Origin: Pseudomonas sp. HR96
GTDB lineage: Bacteria; Pseudomonadota; Gammaproteobacteria; Pseudomonadales; Pseudomonadaceae
Assembly (NCBI RefSeq): GCF_034059295.1
Contig: NZ_CP139141.1
Span: 975,001-1,039,000 of the forward strand
Length of the DNA: 64,000 bases
Direction: 5' to 3'
Below are positions 38,118 to 48,145 of this stretch, in pieces. Both the position numbers and the translations under genes were made by a program. The stretch's first letter is position 1. Every line of letters starts with the position of its first letter. The notes beneath the pieces were generated by a model. That model ran no database searches. It worked only from the letters and a program-made list of their open reading frames with translations, and was not told where the DNA came from.

Positions 38118-39992
38118 ATGACCGCAAGCAAACCTTTCTGGCGCCGGGCCAGGTTGCCCCTGGCCGTGAGCCTCGCCTCGTCGCTGGCTACACCGGCATT
38201 GGCCTTGAGCTTCAATGTCGGCGAAATGGAAGGGCAGTTCGATTCTTCGCTGTCGATCGGCAGCAGCTGGTCCACGCAGAACCCCGACAAGAATCTGATC
38301 GGCGCCAATAACGGCGGCCATGGCCTGTCGCAGACCACTGACGACGGCCACCTGAACTTCAAGGCCGGGCAGAGCTTCTCGCAGATCTTCAAGGGCGTGC
38401 ACGACCTGGAGCTCAAATACGGCGACTCCGGGGTCTTCCTGCGTGGCAAGTACTGGTATGACTTCAAGCTGCAGGACGACGACCTCGACTTCAAGAACGT
38501 CAGCGATGCCGGGCGCAAGGAGGCCGCCAAGTCGTCCGGTTTCGAACTGCTCGATGCTTTCGTCTACCACAACTACAACATCGGCGACTTGCCAGGCTCG
38601 GTGCGGCTGGGCAAGCAGGTGGTCAACTGGGGCGAGAGCACTTTCATCGGTGGCGGCATCAACACCATCAACCCCATCGACGTCTCGGCCTTCCGCCGCC
38701 CTGGCGCGGAAATCAAGGAAGGGCTGATTCCGGTCGACATGTTCTATGTGTCGCAGAACCTCACCGACAACTGGTCGGCCGAAGGCTTCTACCAGTTGCA
38801 GTGGCAGCAGACGGTAGTGGACAACTGCGGCACCTTCTTCGCCAACTCCGACGTCTCGGCGCCTGGTTGCAGCAACAACCTGGCGGTGCTGCGTACCCGG
38901 GCCGGCCTCAACGGCTCGCTGGCGACCGCCGGGCAATCGCCGGCCGCAATTGCGGCCATCGATCGCGGCCTGGCGGCGCAGGGCGTGAGCTTCGGTGCGC
39001 CCGATGAAGGCGTGATCGTGCGCCGGGCATCGGACCGCGACCCGAGCAACAGCGGCCAGTTCGGGGTGGCCACGCATTACATGTTCGAGCCGCTGGACAC
39101 CGAGTTCGGCGCCTATTTCATGAACTACCACAGCCGCCTGCCGATTTTCAGCGGGCACGGTGCGCCTTCGTCGTTCTACAGCGCCAGCCCGCTGGCGTCG
39201 CTGCTGATCGCCGGCAATTCCAGCTATTTCATGGAGTACCCCGAGGACATTCGGCTGTATGGGCTGAGCTTCGCCACCACCCTGCCGGAGGGCACCGCCT
39301 GGAGCGGCGAGATCAGCTATAGGCCCAACCTGCCGATCCAGCTCAACACTACCGACGTGCTGTTCGCCGGGCTGACGCCGCTCAACCCCAATGTCTCGCC
39401 GCTGCAGGCCAGCCCCGACACCGATCTGCACGGTTACCGGCGCAAGGAAGTGACCCAGGCGCAGACCACCTTCACGCACTTCTTCGACCAGGTCATGGGG
39501 GCCGAGCGGTTGACCACCGTCGCCGAGGTCGGCTGGACCCACGTTGGCGGCCTCGACAGCAGTTCCAAGGCGCGCTACGGCCGCGATGCCACCTTTGGCC
39601 CCGGGCCACTGGCCAACGGCACCTGCCAGGCGCTCAACGCCCAGGCGCTGGCGGGCGCGGCGCAGAACAACGTCAGTCGCTATTGCGAAAATGACGGTTT
39701 CACCACGGCCGATTCCTGGGGCTACCGAGCCCGCGCCATCTGGGATTACAACAACGTGTTCGCCGGTATCAACCTCAAGCCCAACCTGGCCTGGTCCCAT
39801 GACGTCAAAGGCTACTCGCCAAGCCCCGGCGGCAATTTCGAGGAAGGCCGCAAGGCCATCAGCCTGGGGCTCGACGCCGACTACCAGAACACCTACACGG
39901 TGGGCCTGTCGTACACCAACTTTTTTGGCGGCAGGTACAGCACCGTGGATGACCGCGACTTCGTCGCGCTCAGCGCCGGCATGACCTTCTGA
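38118..39992 (+). CDS. DUF1302 family outer-membrane protein
   Basis: A 624-residue exported protein. The signal peptide follows a basic start (FWRRARLPLAV) and ends near TPALA. The mature part is rich in alternating beta strands and ends ALSAGMTF, with a C-terminal aromatic as in outer-membrane barrels. DUF1302 proteins nearly always pair with DUF1329 proteins, as here, and are found near ester, steroid or alkane metabolism, but the role is unknown. The ATG at 38118 has GAGAG nine bases upstream; a GTG at 38112 is too close. Confidence 0.9.
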   Translation: MTASKPFWRRARLPLAVSLASSLATPALALSFNVGEMEGQFDSSLSIGSSWSTQNPDKNLIGANNGGHGLSQTTDDGHLNFKAGQSFSQIFKGVHDLELKYGDSGVFLRGKYWYDFKLQDDDLDFKNVSDAGRKEAAKSSGFELLDAFVYHNYNIGDLPGSVRLGKQVVNWGESTFIGGGINTINPIDVSAFRRPGAEIKEGLIPVDMFYVSQNLTDNWSAEGFYQLQWQQTVVDNCGTFFANSDVSAPGCSNNLAVLRTRAGLNGSLATAGQSPAAIAAIDRGLAAQGVSFGAPDEGVIVRRASDRDPSNSGQFGVATHYMFEPLDTEFGAYFMNYHSRLPIFSGHGAPSSFYSASPLASLLIAGNSSYFMEYPEDIRLYGLSFATTLPEGTAWSGEISYRPNLPIQLNTTDVLFAGLTPLNPNVSPLQASPDTDLHGYRRKEVTQAQTTFTHFFDQVMGAERLTTVAEVGWTHVGGLDSSSKARYGRDATFGPGPLANGTCQALNAQALAGAAQNNVSRYCENDGFTTADSWGYRARAIWDYNNVFAGINLKPNLAWSHDVKGYSPSPGGNFEEGRKAISLGLDADYQNTYTVGLSYTNFFGGRYSTVDDRDFVALSAGMTF

Positions 39993-40018
39993 CCCCTACC
40001 GCCTCGAGGAGCACGCTC

Positions 40019-41383
40019 ATGAAAACAACAACGCTTGCCTGGCGGGTCGGGGCATTGGCGCTGTCACTGCTGGCCAGCAGCGTAATGGCCGCCGTGCCGC
40101 CGGCCGACGCCGCCCGGCTCGGTACCACGCTGACACCCATGGGCGCCGAGCAGGCCGGCAATGCCGCCGGGACCATTCCGGCCTGGGCGCCGCTGGCGAA
40201 AAACGCCGGGGCCGTCGACGCCAAGGGCTTCCTTGCCGACCCCTATGCCAGCGAAAAACCTTTGTTCACCATCACTGCGCAGAATCTGGAGGCGTACAAG
40301 GACAAGCTCTCGCCCGGCCAGTACGCAATGTTCAAGCGCTACCCGGACAGCTACAGAATGCCGGTCTACCCGTCCCATCGCGGCGCCACAGTGCCGGATG
40401 CGGTATTTGCCGCGATCCGCCAGAATGCCCTGAAGAGTCGCCTGGTGGCCGGTGGCAACGGCCTGGAGGACTTCCAGACGGCGGTGCCGTTCCCGATTCC
40501 GCGAAACGGTCTCGAAGTGATCTGGAACCACATCACCCGCTACCGCGGCGGCAGCGTCAAGCGCCAGGTCAATCAGGCCACGCCGCAGCAGAACGGCTCC
40601 TACAGCCTGGTCAGCTTCGAAGACCAGTTCGTCTTTCGCGACCAGATGAAGGACTTCGACCCGGCCAACCCGGGCAATGTGCTGTTCTATTTCAAGCAGA
40701 GCGTCACCGCCCCGGCCCGCCTGGCCGGCACCGTGCTGCTGGTGCACGAGACCCTCGACCAGGTCAGGGAGCCGCGCGAAGCCTGGGTCTACAACGCCGG
40801 CCAGCGCCGCGTGCGGCGTGCACCACAGGTCGCCTACGACGGCCCGGGCACGGCCGCCGATGGCCTGCGTACGGCCGACAACCTTGACATGTTCAACGGC
40901 GCCCCCGATCGCTACGACTGGAAGCTTTTGGGCAAGCAGGAGATGTACATCGCCGAGGACAGCTACAAGCTCGACTCGCCGAGTCTAAAGTACGATGACA
41001 TCCTCAAGGCCGGTCACCTCAACCAGGATCTGACCCGCTACGAGCTGCGTCGGGTCTGGCACGTCGTGGCCACGCTCAAGGAAGGCCAGCGGCATATCTA
41101 CGCCAAGCGCGACTTCTACTTCGACGAGGACACCTGGCAGGCCGCGGTGATCGACCACTATGACGGGCGCGGCCAGTTGTGGCGCGTGGCCGAGGCCCAC
41201 GCCCAGGACTACTACAACGTGCAGGTGCCCTGGTACACCCTGGAGGTGCTGTACGACCTGCAGTCGGGGCGCTACCTGGCGCTGGGCATGAAGAACGAGG
41301 AAAAGTCCGCCTACGATTTCGGCTTCAAGGCCTCGACCGCGGACTTCAGTGCCGCGGCGTTGCGCCAGGACGGGGTTCGATAG
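40019..41383 (+). CDS. DUF1329 family exported protein
   Basis: A 454-residue protein with a signal peptide (cleavage near VMAAV). DUF1329 proteins have a LolA/LolB-like fold by annotation and are thought to act in the periplasm or outer membrane. GAGGAGC stands about six bases before the ATG, and it starts 26 bases after the DUF1302 stop, so the pair is an operon. In P. putida the pair is commonly next to a LuxR regulator and transporter; neither is here. Confidence 0.9.
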   Translation: MKTTTLAWRVGALALSLLASSVMAAVPPADAARLGTTLTPMGAEQAGNAAGTIPAWAPLAKNAGAVDAKGFLADPYASEKPLFTITAQNLEAYKDKLSPGQYAMFKRYPDSYRMPVYPSHRGATVPDAVFAAIRQNALKSRLVAGGNGLEDFQTAVPFPIPRNGLEVIWNHITRYRGGSVKRQVNQATPQQNGSYSLVSFEDQFVFRDQMKDFDPANPGNVLFYFKQSVTAPARLAGTVLLVHETLDQVREPREAWVYNAGQRRVRRAPQVAYDGPGTAADGLRTADNLDMFNGAPDRYDWKLLGKQEMYIAEDSYKLDSPSLKYDDILKAGHLNQDLTRYELRRVWHVVATLKEGQRHIYAKRDFYFDEDTWQAAVIDHYDGRGQLWRVAEAHAQDYYNVQVPWYTLEVLYDLQSGRYLALGMKNEEKSAYDFGFKASTADFSAAALRQDGVR

Positions 41384-41406
41384 CCGCAGGGTAGGGCGCG
41401 GTGCTG

Positions 41407-41820
41407 TCAGCGCTGGGCTGGCGGCACCCAGTTTTCCAACCGTAGGCCAGGCACGCGGGCGAACTCGCGCTGGTTGTTGCTGACCATGATCAACCCCAGT
41501 GAGCGGGCGTGCGCGGCGATCATCAGGTCGTAGGGCCCGATCATGTTGCCGGCCTTCGCCAGCTCGGCGCGCAGCTGCCCGGTATGGGCGGCTGCGCCAG
41601 GATCGTAGTCAAGCACCTCGAGCCGCGCGACGAAGCCTTCGATGACGTTGAGGTTGGCCGCCGGTGAGGCGGACTTTTCAGCGCCGTAGATCAGTTCCAT
41701 GAGCGTGATGGAGCTTATGCACAGTTGCTCCTGAGCCCCCACGAAGCGGTCGCGAACGACTGCCGGTTTGTTCTTGATGGTGTAGATGCAGATGTTGGTG
41801 TCGAGCATGTACTTGAGCAT
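41407..41820 (-). CDS. vapC: VapC-type PIN domain toxin
   Basis: A 137-residue PIN ribonuclease beginning MLKYMLDTNICIY. The acidic active-site residues are Asp7, Glu42 in MELIYG and Asp98 in PYDLMIAAHA. VapC toxins cleave specific RNAs, often initiator tRNA. It overlaps the antitoxin stop by four bases (ATGA), the usual order of antitoxin first. Confidence 0.95.
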   Translation of the reverse strand: MLKYMLDTNICIYTIKNKPAVVRDRFVGAQEQLCISSITLMELIYGAEKSASPAANLNVIEGFVARLEVLDYDPGAAAHTGQLRAELAKAGNMIGPYDLMIAAHARSLGLIMVSNNQREFARVPGLRLENWVPPAQR

Positions 41821-42050
41821 CAGAACGCCTCGCGCTCCTGCTGGGCAGGTTGTTCACGCTCGTTCATGAAATCCTCGGTGACGCCGTTGCCATCGAACCA
41901 GCAATCCCAGGATTCGCCGGCCGGAGAGATGATGCGCGTGCGCCCGACGCTGACGATGTCGACCTTGGTGACGTCGTCAGGCAAGGCCGCAGCTTTTGGC
42001 ATGCGGATGGCCTGGCTGCGATTGCTCTTGAATACTGAGCCCTGGTCCAT
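41820..42050 (-). CDS. vapB: VapB-type antitoxin (AbrB/MazE fold)
   Basis: A 76-residue antitoxin. The N-terminal SpoVT/AbrB DNA-binding strand-turn SNRSQAIRMPKAAALP is typical and the C-terminal part, GESWDCWFDGNGVTEDF, would wrap the toxin. GGAGG stands six bases before the ATG at 42050; a longer frame to 42113 is rejected. It should repress its own promoter together with VapC. Confidence 0.93.
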   Translation of the reverse strand: MDQGSVFKSNRSQAIRMPKAAALPDDVTKVDIVSVGRTRIISPAGESWDCWFDGNGVTEDFMNEREQPAQQEREAF

Positions 42051-42358
42051 GATTGACCTCCAATCGAATGATTTTTCTGAGTCGAAGTCTAGAGAAGCTG
42101 TTGGATATGTCAATGGGATATCCCTCCTTGGGGTGCACGGCCATGACGGCCGTCATCAGGGGGAAAGGCTGCTCCTTTTTGCCGACGTGCGCTTGAGGAT
42201 TGTGTAACCGGAAGTCGCCGATAGCCCCTGTATAATGGGCGCTTGTGAAAATTCCTCTCACAATATTTCACGGAATCAAACCCCGATTTCGTGTTCATAT
42301 TCGGGCACGATTTCCTCGTGGAAGTCGCTGTCCGTCTTCAGTGTTCAGGAGCTCTGCC
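42051..42358. promoter_or_regulatory. Divergent regulatory region between vapBC and the OmpA-like gene
   Basis: About 308 bases without a protein gene. Toward the OmpA-like gene there is TATAAT at 42231-42236, followed just downstream by an inverted repeat TTGTGA-N9-TCACAA (42243-42263) that covers the expected start and may be an operator. The vapB side is more AT-rich than surrounding DNA. No -35 matches well. Confidence 0.5.
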
Positions 42359-43072
42359 ATGTTTACCTCGCGTCGTCTGATCGCCCTTGCCGCCGCCGCT
42401 GCGGTGCTGTCCGGCTGTGCCGGCCAACAGAATCCCTACGCCAACCAGGGCCAGGCGCAGGGCTCTTCCGGTGGGGTCAGCAACACCGCCAAATACGGCG
42501 GCCTGGGCGCACTGGCCGGCGCCGTGGCAGGCGCGGCCATCGATCACAACAATCGCGGCAAGGGCGCACTGATCGGTGCCGCAGTGGTAGGCGCCGGTGC
42601 CGCCGGCTACGGCTACTACGCCGACAAGCAGGAAGCGGCGCTGCGGGCGCAGATGGCCAATACCGGCGTGCAGGTGCAGCGCCAGGGTGACCAGATCAAG
42701 CTGATCATGCCGGGCAACATCACCTTCGCCACCGACTCCTCGGCCATCTCCAGCAGCTTCTACACGCCGCTGAACAACCTGGCCAATTCGTTCAAGCAGT
42801 TCAATGAGAACAGCATCGAGATCGTCGGCTTTACCGACAGCACCGGCAGCCGCCAGCACAACATGGACCTGTCGCAGCAGCGCGCACAGGCCGTGGCGAC
42901 TTACCTGACCTCGCAAGGCGTGGATGGCTCGCGCCTGTCAGTACGCGGCGCCGGGCCCGACCAGCCGATCGCCAGCAACGCTGATGCCAACGGCCGCGCG
43001 CAGAACCGCCGCGTCGAGGTGAACCTCAAGCCGATTCCCGGCCAGCAGTATCAGCAGCCGGCGCAGCAGTAA
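42359..43072 (+). CDS. OmpA family lipoprotein with glycine-zipper segment
   Basis: A 237-residue lipoprotein: lipobox LSGC (Cys20), a glycine/alanine-rich zipper (about 48-85, GALAGAVAGAAIDHNN and GAAVVGAGAAGYGYY), then a C-terminal OmpA peptidoglycan-binding domain (about 110-230) with TDSTGSRQHNMDLSQQRA and NRRVEVNL. This layout is that of YiaD/Pal-related proteins linking the outer membrane to the wall. The ATG at 42359 has CAGGAG 11 bases upstream. Confidence 0.94.
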   Translation: MFTSRRLIALAAAAAVLSGCAGQQNPYANQGQAQGSSGGVSNTAKYGGLGALAGAVAGAAIDHNNRGKGALIGAAVVGAGAAGYGYYADKQEAALRAQMANTGVQVQRQGDQIKLIMPGNITFATDSSAISSSFYTPLNNLANSFKQFNENSIEIVGFTDSTGSRQHNMDLSQQRAQAVATYLTSQGVDGSRLSVRGAGPDQPIASNADANGRAQNRRVEVNLKPIPGQQYQQPAQQ

Positions 43073-43093
43073 CCCCCGCAAAGGCTCGGAGTC

Positions 43094-43125
43094 ATGCCCC
43101 TCCCACAACTGCTGGGAAAGGGCAT
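43094..43125. terminator. Hairpin between convergent OmpA-like and acyltransferase genes
   Basis: Arms ATGCCC-C-TCCCA and TGGGA-AA-GGGCAT form an imperfect stem. No T-run follows, so a terminator role is likely only by position. Confidence 0.5.
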
Positions 43126-43127
43126 GG

Positions 43128-44045
43128 CTACCGAGAGGCCGAAGGTTGGTGGGAGCCTCGCAGGCCCCGGCTCAACCGCTCCAATCGCTCATCCTTCTCG
43201 GACCACAACCCATTGATCCACTGCTGGAACTCTTGACGATAGGCTTCGTCGCCGTCGTAGCTCTTGCCGATGAACTGCCGGGGAATCGGCAGCTCCTCGA
43301 AGTGCGCAACGACGGTTTGCACGCGTCCGCAGAGCAAGTCCCAGAAGCCGGGCGTCGCGCCCGGGTAGTAGATGGTGACATTGACCAGCGACTGCAACTG
43401 CTCGCCCATGGCATCCAGTACGAACGCCATGCCGCCGGCGCGCGGCTTGAGCAGGTGCCGAAACGGTGACTGCTGCTGGTCATGCTTGGCCTGGGTAAAG
43501 CGCGTGCCCTCGACGAAGTTGAAGATGCCGGTGGGCTTGCCGCGAAACTTCGCGCAGGTTGCCCGAGTGGTGGCCAGATCCTTGCCTTTCTTTTCCGGGT
43601 GCCTGGCCAGGTAGGCCTTGGTGTAGCGCTTCATGAACGGAAAGCCCAGCGCCCACCAGGCCAGGCCGATCACCGGGACCCAGATCAGCGCCTGCTTGAT
43701 GAAGAACTTCAGCGGGCGCACGCGCCGGTTCAGCACGTATTGCAGGACCAGGATATCGACCCAGCTCTGGTGATTGCTGGTCACCAGGTAGGAGTGCTGG
43801 TAGTCCAGCCCCTGCAGGCCAGTCACCTGCCAGTCCACTCGTGCACTGTTCATCCAGCGCTTGTTGTTGCCGACCCAGGCTTCGTGGATGTGCCGCATGA
43901 GTTCGTCGGTCACCCGCTGCGCGGCGGCGAACGGCAGGCAGAACTTGAACAGTGCGACCACGAACAGTGGCGTACAGCAGACGATGGTGTTGATGGCCAG
44001 CAGCAACGCGTTGACCACGCCGCGCAGGGCGGATCCTTGCTTCAT
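43128..44045 (-). CDS. YihG-like 1-acylglycerol-3-phosphate acyltransferase
   Basis: A 305-residue membrane-associated PlsC-family enzyme. The catalytic NHQSWVD block (His-x4-Asp), the FPFMKRYTKAYL segment and the acceptor block FVEGTRFT match the YihG/LCLAT-like group that transfers acyl chains to lysophosphatidic acid. Hydrophobic helices lie at the N-terminus (residues 10-38). Its start overlaps the pta stop by four bases, so it is translated together with pta, a link between acetyl-CoA/acetyl-phosphate and lipid synthesis. Confidence 0.92.
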   Translation of the reverse strand: MKQGSALRGVVNALLLAINTIVCCTPLFVVALFKFCLPFAAAQRVTDELMRHIHEAWVGNNKRWMNSARVDWQVTGLQGLDYQHSYLVTSNHQSWVDILVLQYVLNRRVRPLKFFIKQALIWVPVIGLAWWALGFPFMKRYTKAYLARHPEKKGKDLATTRATCAKFRGKPTGIFNFVEGTRFTQAKHDQQQSPFRHLLKPRAGGMAFVLDAMGEQLQSLVNVTIYYPGATPGFWDLLCGRVQTVVAHFEELPIPRQFIGKSYDGDEAYRQEFQQWINGLWSEKDERLERLSRGLRGSHQPSASR

Positions 44046-46150
44046 GGTGCATCCTGCAAGTCAGTGCTGCGGTTGGCCTGGATGGCGGTGAGGGCGATGG
44101 TATAGACGATATCGTCGACCTGCGCCCCGCGTGGCAGGTCGTTGACCGGCTTGCGCAGGCCCTGCAGCATCGGCCCCAGGCTGACGCAATCGGCGCTGCG
44201 CTGCACGGCCTTGTGGGTGGTGTTGCCGGTGTTGAGGTCGGGGAACACGAAGACCGTGGCGCGTCCGGCGACCGGGCTGTCCGGCGCCAGTTGCCGGGCC
44301 ACGCTTTCGTTGGCCGCAGCGTCGTATTGCAGCGGGCCGTCGATCAGCAGGTCACGCTGGCTTTCCCGGGCCAGTTGGGTCGCCTCGCGGACCTTTTCCA
44401 CCTCCTCGCCACTGGCCGAGTTGCCGCTCGAATAGCTGATCATCGCCACCCGTGGCGGGATGCCGAAAGCCTGCGCCGAGTCGGCGCTCTGCAAGGCGAT
44501 TTCCGCCAGCTCGCTGGCACTGGGGTGCGGGTTCATCACGCAGTCGCCGTACACCAGCACCTGGTCGGCGAACAGCATGAAGAACACTGACGACACCAGC
44601 TTGCAGCCCGGTGCGGTCTTGATCAGCTGCAGGGCCGGGCGGATGGTATTGGCGGTAGAGTGGATCAGCCCCGAGACCAGCCCGTCGACTTCGTCGAGGG
44701 CCAGCATCATGGTGCCGATCACCACGTTGTCTTCCAACTGCTGCTCGGCCATGGGGGCGTTCAGGCTCTTGCTCTTGCGCAATGCCACCATGGGTTCGAC
44801 GTAGCGCTCGCGGATCAGGTCGGGGTCGAGGATTTCCAGCCCCGGCGGCAGCTCGATGCCCTGGGCGCGGGCCACCGCGTGCACATCCTCGGGCCTGGCC
44901 AGCAGCACGCAGCGCGCGATGCCGCGGGCCTGGCAGATGGCGGCGGCCTGTACCATCAGCGGCTCGGCACCTTCGGGCAAAACGATGCGCTTGTCGGCCT
45001 GCTGGGCCCGTTGAATCAGCTGGTAACGAAACACCGCAGGCGACAGGCGCAGCTCACGAGGCGTGCCGCAGCGCTGGTGCAGCCATTGGGCGTCGAGGTG
45101 GCCGGCGACGAAGTCGGTGATGATCTCCGCGCGCTCACGGTCGTCGATGGGGATTTCCTTGTTCAGCTGGTTCAACCGAGTGGCGGTGTCGTAGGAGCCG
45201 GTGCTCACCGACAGCACCGGCAGCCCGGCCTGCAGGGCGCCGCGGCAGAGTTCGAGGATGCGCGGGTCGGGCACCGTATCGCTGGTCAGCAGCAGCCCGG
45301 CCAGGGGTACGCCGTTCATGCTGGCCATGCTTACGGCGAGAATGATGTCGTCGCGATCTCCCGGGGTGACTACCAGTACGCCCGGCTTGAGCAGCGGTAC
45401 GGTATTGAGCACGGTGCGTGCGCAGATGATGATCTTGCTCATGCGCCGCTGCTCGTAGTCGCCGGCATTGATCACCTGGGCGCCGAGCAGGTCGGCGACA
45501 TCGCGCGTGCGCGGGGCGTTCAGGTCCTCCTGATAGGGGATGCAGCCGAGCAGGCGGAAGTCGCCGCCACGCAACAGCGGCGAGTGCTCCTTGAGGCGCG
45601 CGGCAAAGGCCTGCATGCTTTCGTCGGTGCGCACCTTGTTGAGGATCACGCCCAGTACCTTGGGGTCCTTGGGGCCGCCGAACAGTTGCGCCTGCAACTC
45701 GACGCGCCCGGACAGCTCGCCGAGCACCTCGTTTTCCGCCGCCGACACCAGGATGACTTCAGCGTCGAGGCTCTTGGCCAGATGCAGGTTGACCCGCGCC
45801 GCGTAGCTGGCATGGCGGGTCGGCACCATGCCCTCGACGATCAGCACGTCCTTGCCCACGGCAGCCTGCTGGTAGAGAGTGATGATTTCCTCGAGCAGTT
45901 CGTCCAGTTGGCCGTCGCCGAGCATCCGCTCGACATGCGCCAGGGCCAGCGGCTTGGGCGGCTTGAGGCCATGGGTGCGGGCGATCAGTTCGGTGGAGCG
46001 TTCCGGGCCCAGGTCGCCCGGGTGCGGCTGGGCGATGGGTTTGAAGAAGCCGACCTTGAGGCCGGCGCGTTCCAGTGTGCGTACCAGCCCGAGGCTGATG
46101 GAGGTCAGGCCTACGCCAAAGTCGGTCGGCGCGATAAAGAATGTCTGCAT
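44042..46150 (-). CDS. pta: Phosphate acetyltransferase
   Basis: A 702-residue enzyme interconverting acetyl-CoA and acetyl phosphate. It has three parts: an N-terminal P-loop-like domain (APTDFGVGLTSISLGL), a DRTGG domain in the middle, and the C-terminal catalytic PTA_PTB domain starting near LIQRAQQADKRIVLPEG. This long form is typical of proteobacteria. No acetate kinase gene is adjacent; the partner here is a YihG-like acyltransferase overlapping by four bases. Confidence 0.96.
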   Translation of the reverse strand: MQTFFIAPTDFGVGLTSISLGLVRTLERAGLKVGFFKPIAQPHPGDLGPERSTELIARTHGLKPPKPLALAHVERMLGDGQLDELLEEIITLYQQAAVGKDVLIVEGMVPTRHASYAARVNLHLAKSLDAEVILVSAAENEVLGELSGRVELQAQLFGGPKDPKVLGVILNKVRTDESMQAFAARLKEHSPLLRGGDFRLLGCIPYQEDLNAPRTRDVADLLGAQVINAGDYEQRRMSKIIICARTVLNTVPLLKPGVLVVTPGDRDDIILAVSMASMNGVPLAGLLLTSDTVPDPRILELCRGALQAGLPVLSVSTGSYDTATRLNQLNKEIPIDDRERAEIITDFVAGHLDAQWLHQRCGTPRELRLSPAVFRYQLIQRAQQADKRIVLPEGAEPLMVQAAAICQARGIARCVLLARPEDVHAVARAQGIELPPGLEILDPDLIRERYVEPMVALRKSKSLNAPMAEQQLEDNVVIGTMMLALDEVDGLVSGLIHSTANTIRPALQLIKTAPGCKLVSSVFFMLFADQVLVYGDCVMNPHPSASELAEIALQSADSAQAFGIPPRVAMISYSSGNSASGEEVEKVREATQLARESQRDLLIDGPLQYDAAANESVARQLAPDSPVAGRATVFVFPDLNTGNTTHKAVQRSADCVSLGPMLQGLRKPVNDLPRGAQVDDIVYTIALTAIQANRSTDLQDAP

Positions 46151-46379
46151 GCGAGCTTCTCGATGAGCGTTGCATTGGCGTTGGCGTATGGCTCGCCAAT
46201 CGCTTGGATCAGCGCCAAGGGTAACGTTATCGATACCCGGTTGGCACCCCGCAGCGTGGTGCGGCGGAACTTTTCACCTCGCTTGGGCACCGTCCCGTCC
46301 GTCCGCGTTCCGTTCGCTTTCGGTCTGGCCCTTGGTTACACTTGGTCGTTCTACATTCTCAAGCAAAAGGTCTCGCCCC

Positions 46380-46865
46380 ATGCTGATCGCCGCCAATAAG
46401 GCCGTCTCCATCGACTACACCCTGACCAATGAAATTGGTGAGGTCCTCGACAGCTCGTCCGGCGGAGCACCTCTGGTGTACCTGCAAGGCGCGGGCAACA
46501 TCATTCCTGGTCTGGAAAAAGCCCTTGAAGGCAAGCAGCCTGGTGACGAATTGACCGTCACCGTAGAGCCCGAGGATGCCTACGGCGAGTACTCTGCCGA
46601 ACTGGTCAGCACCCTGAGCCGCAGCATGTTCGAAGGCGTCGACGAGCTGGAAGTGGGCATGCAGTTCCACGCTTCGGCGCCGGACGGCCAGATGCAGATC
46701 GTGACCATTCGCGACCTCGACGGCGACGACGTCACAGTCGACGGCAACCACCCGCTGGCTGGCCAGAAGCTCACTTTCCAGGTCAAGATCGTCGACGTGC
46801 GCGACGCCAGCCAGGAAGAAATCGCCCACGGTCACGTGCATGGCGAAGGTGGTCACCACCACTAA
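46380..46865 (+). CDS. slyD: FKBP-type peptidyl-prolyl isomerase SlyD
   Basis: A 161-residue chaperone and isomerase. The split FKBP domain encloses the insert-in-flap chaperone domain (about 70-130), and the short histidine-rich tail GHVHGEGGHHH binds nickel and other metals. SlyD assists folding and metal delivery. The ATG at 46380 is chosen because the family begins MLIAANKAVSIDYTL; earlier frame content is not family-like. Confidence 0.96.
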   Translation: MLIAANKAVSIDYTLTNEIGEVLDSSSGGAPLVYLQGAGNIIPGLEKALEGKQPGDELTVTVEPEDAYGEYSAELVSTLSRSMFEGVDELEVGMQFHASAPDGQMQIVTIRDLDGDDVTVDGNHPLAGQKLTFQVKIVDVRDASQEEIAHGHVHGEGGHHH

Positions 46866-46880
46866 GCATCGAAAACCTGG

Positions 46881-46920
46881 GGCTTTGTCCCTCCCACACC
46901 GATCGTGGGAGGGCCAAGCC
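46881..46920. terminator. Hairpin after slyD
   Basis: Imperfect long stem with CCTCCCAC/GTGGGAGG core and outer GGCTT/AAGCC pairs. No T-run follows; placed 16 bases past the slyD stop. Confidence 0.55.
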
Positions 46921-47041
46921 CAAGCGTTTGCGCAGCACCCCCTCACGCTGACTCCGCACAATCACCCCCATCAATAGTGCTCCCCCGGCACACCCCAGCG
47001 GCGCTATCCTGCGGCCTTTGAGCCAATCCAGGAGCACCCGC

Positions 47042-48145
<1,104 letters not shown>

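Noticed and set aside
37788..39800. Long open frame on the minus strand opposite the DUF1302 gene
   Set aside because: It is the mirror frame of a GC-rich gene, has low-complexity composition, no ribosome site and no family content. The same holds for long mirror frames opposite ychF/pth (4998-6659) and the TPR lipoprotein (9900-11693).
40941..40970. TGTACA inside the DUF1329 gene as a further PplR box
   Set aside because: No second hexamer stands 12 bases away on either side, and it is within coding sequence.
42243..42263. Vfr/CRP site upstream of the OmpA-like gene
   Set aside because: The half-sites TGTGA and TCACA are nine bases apart; CRP-type sites need six.
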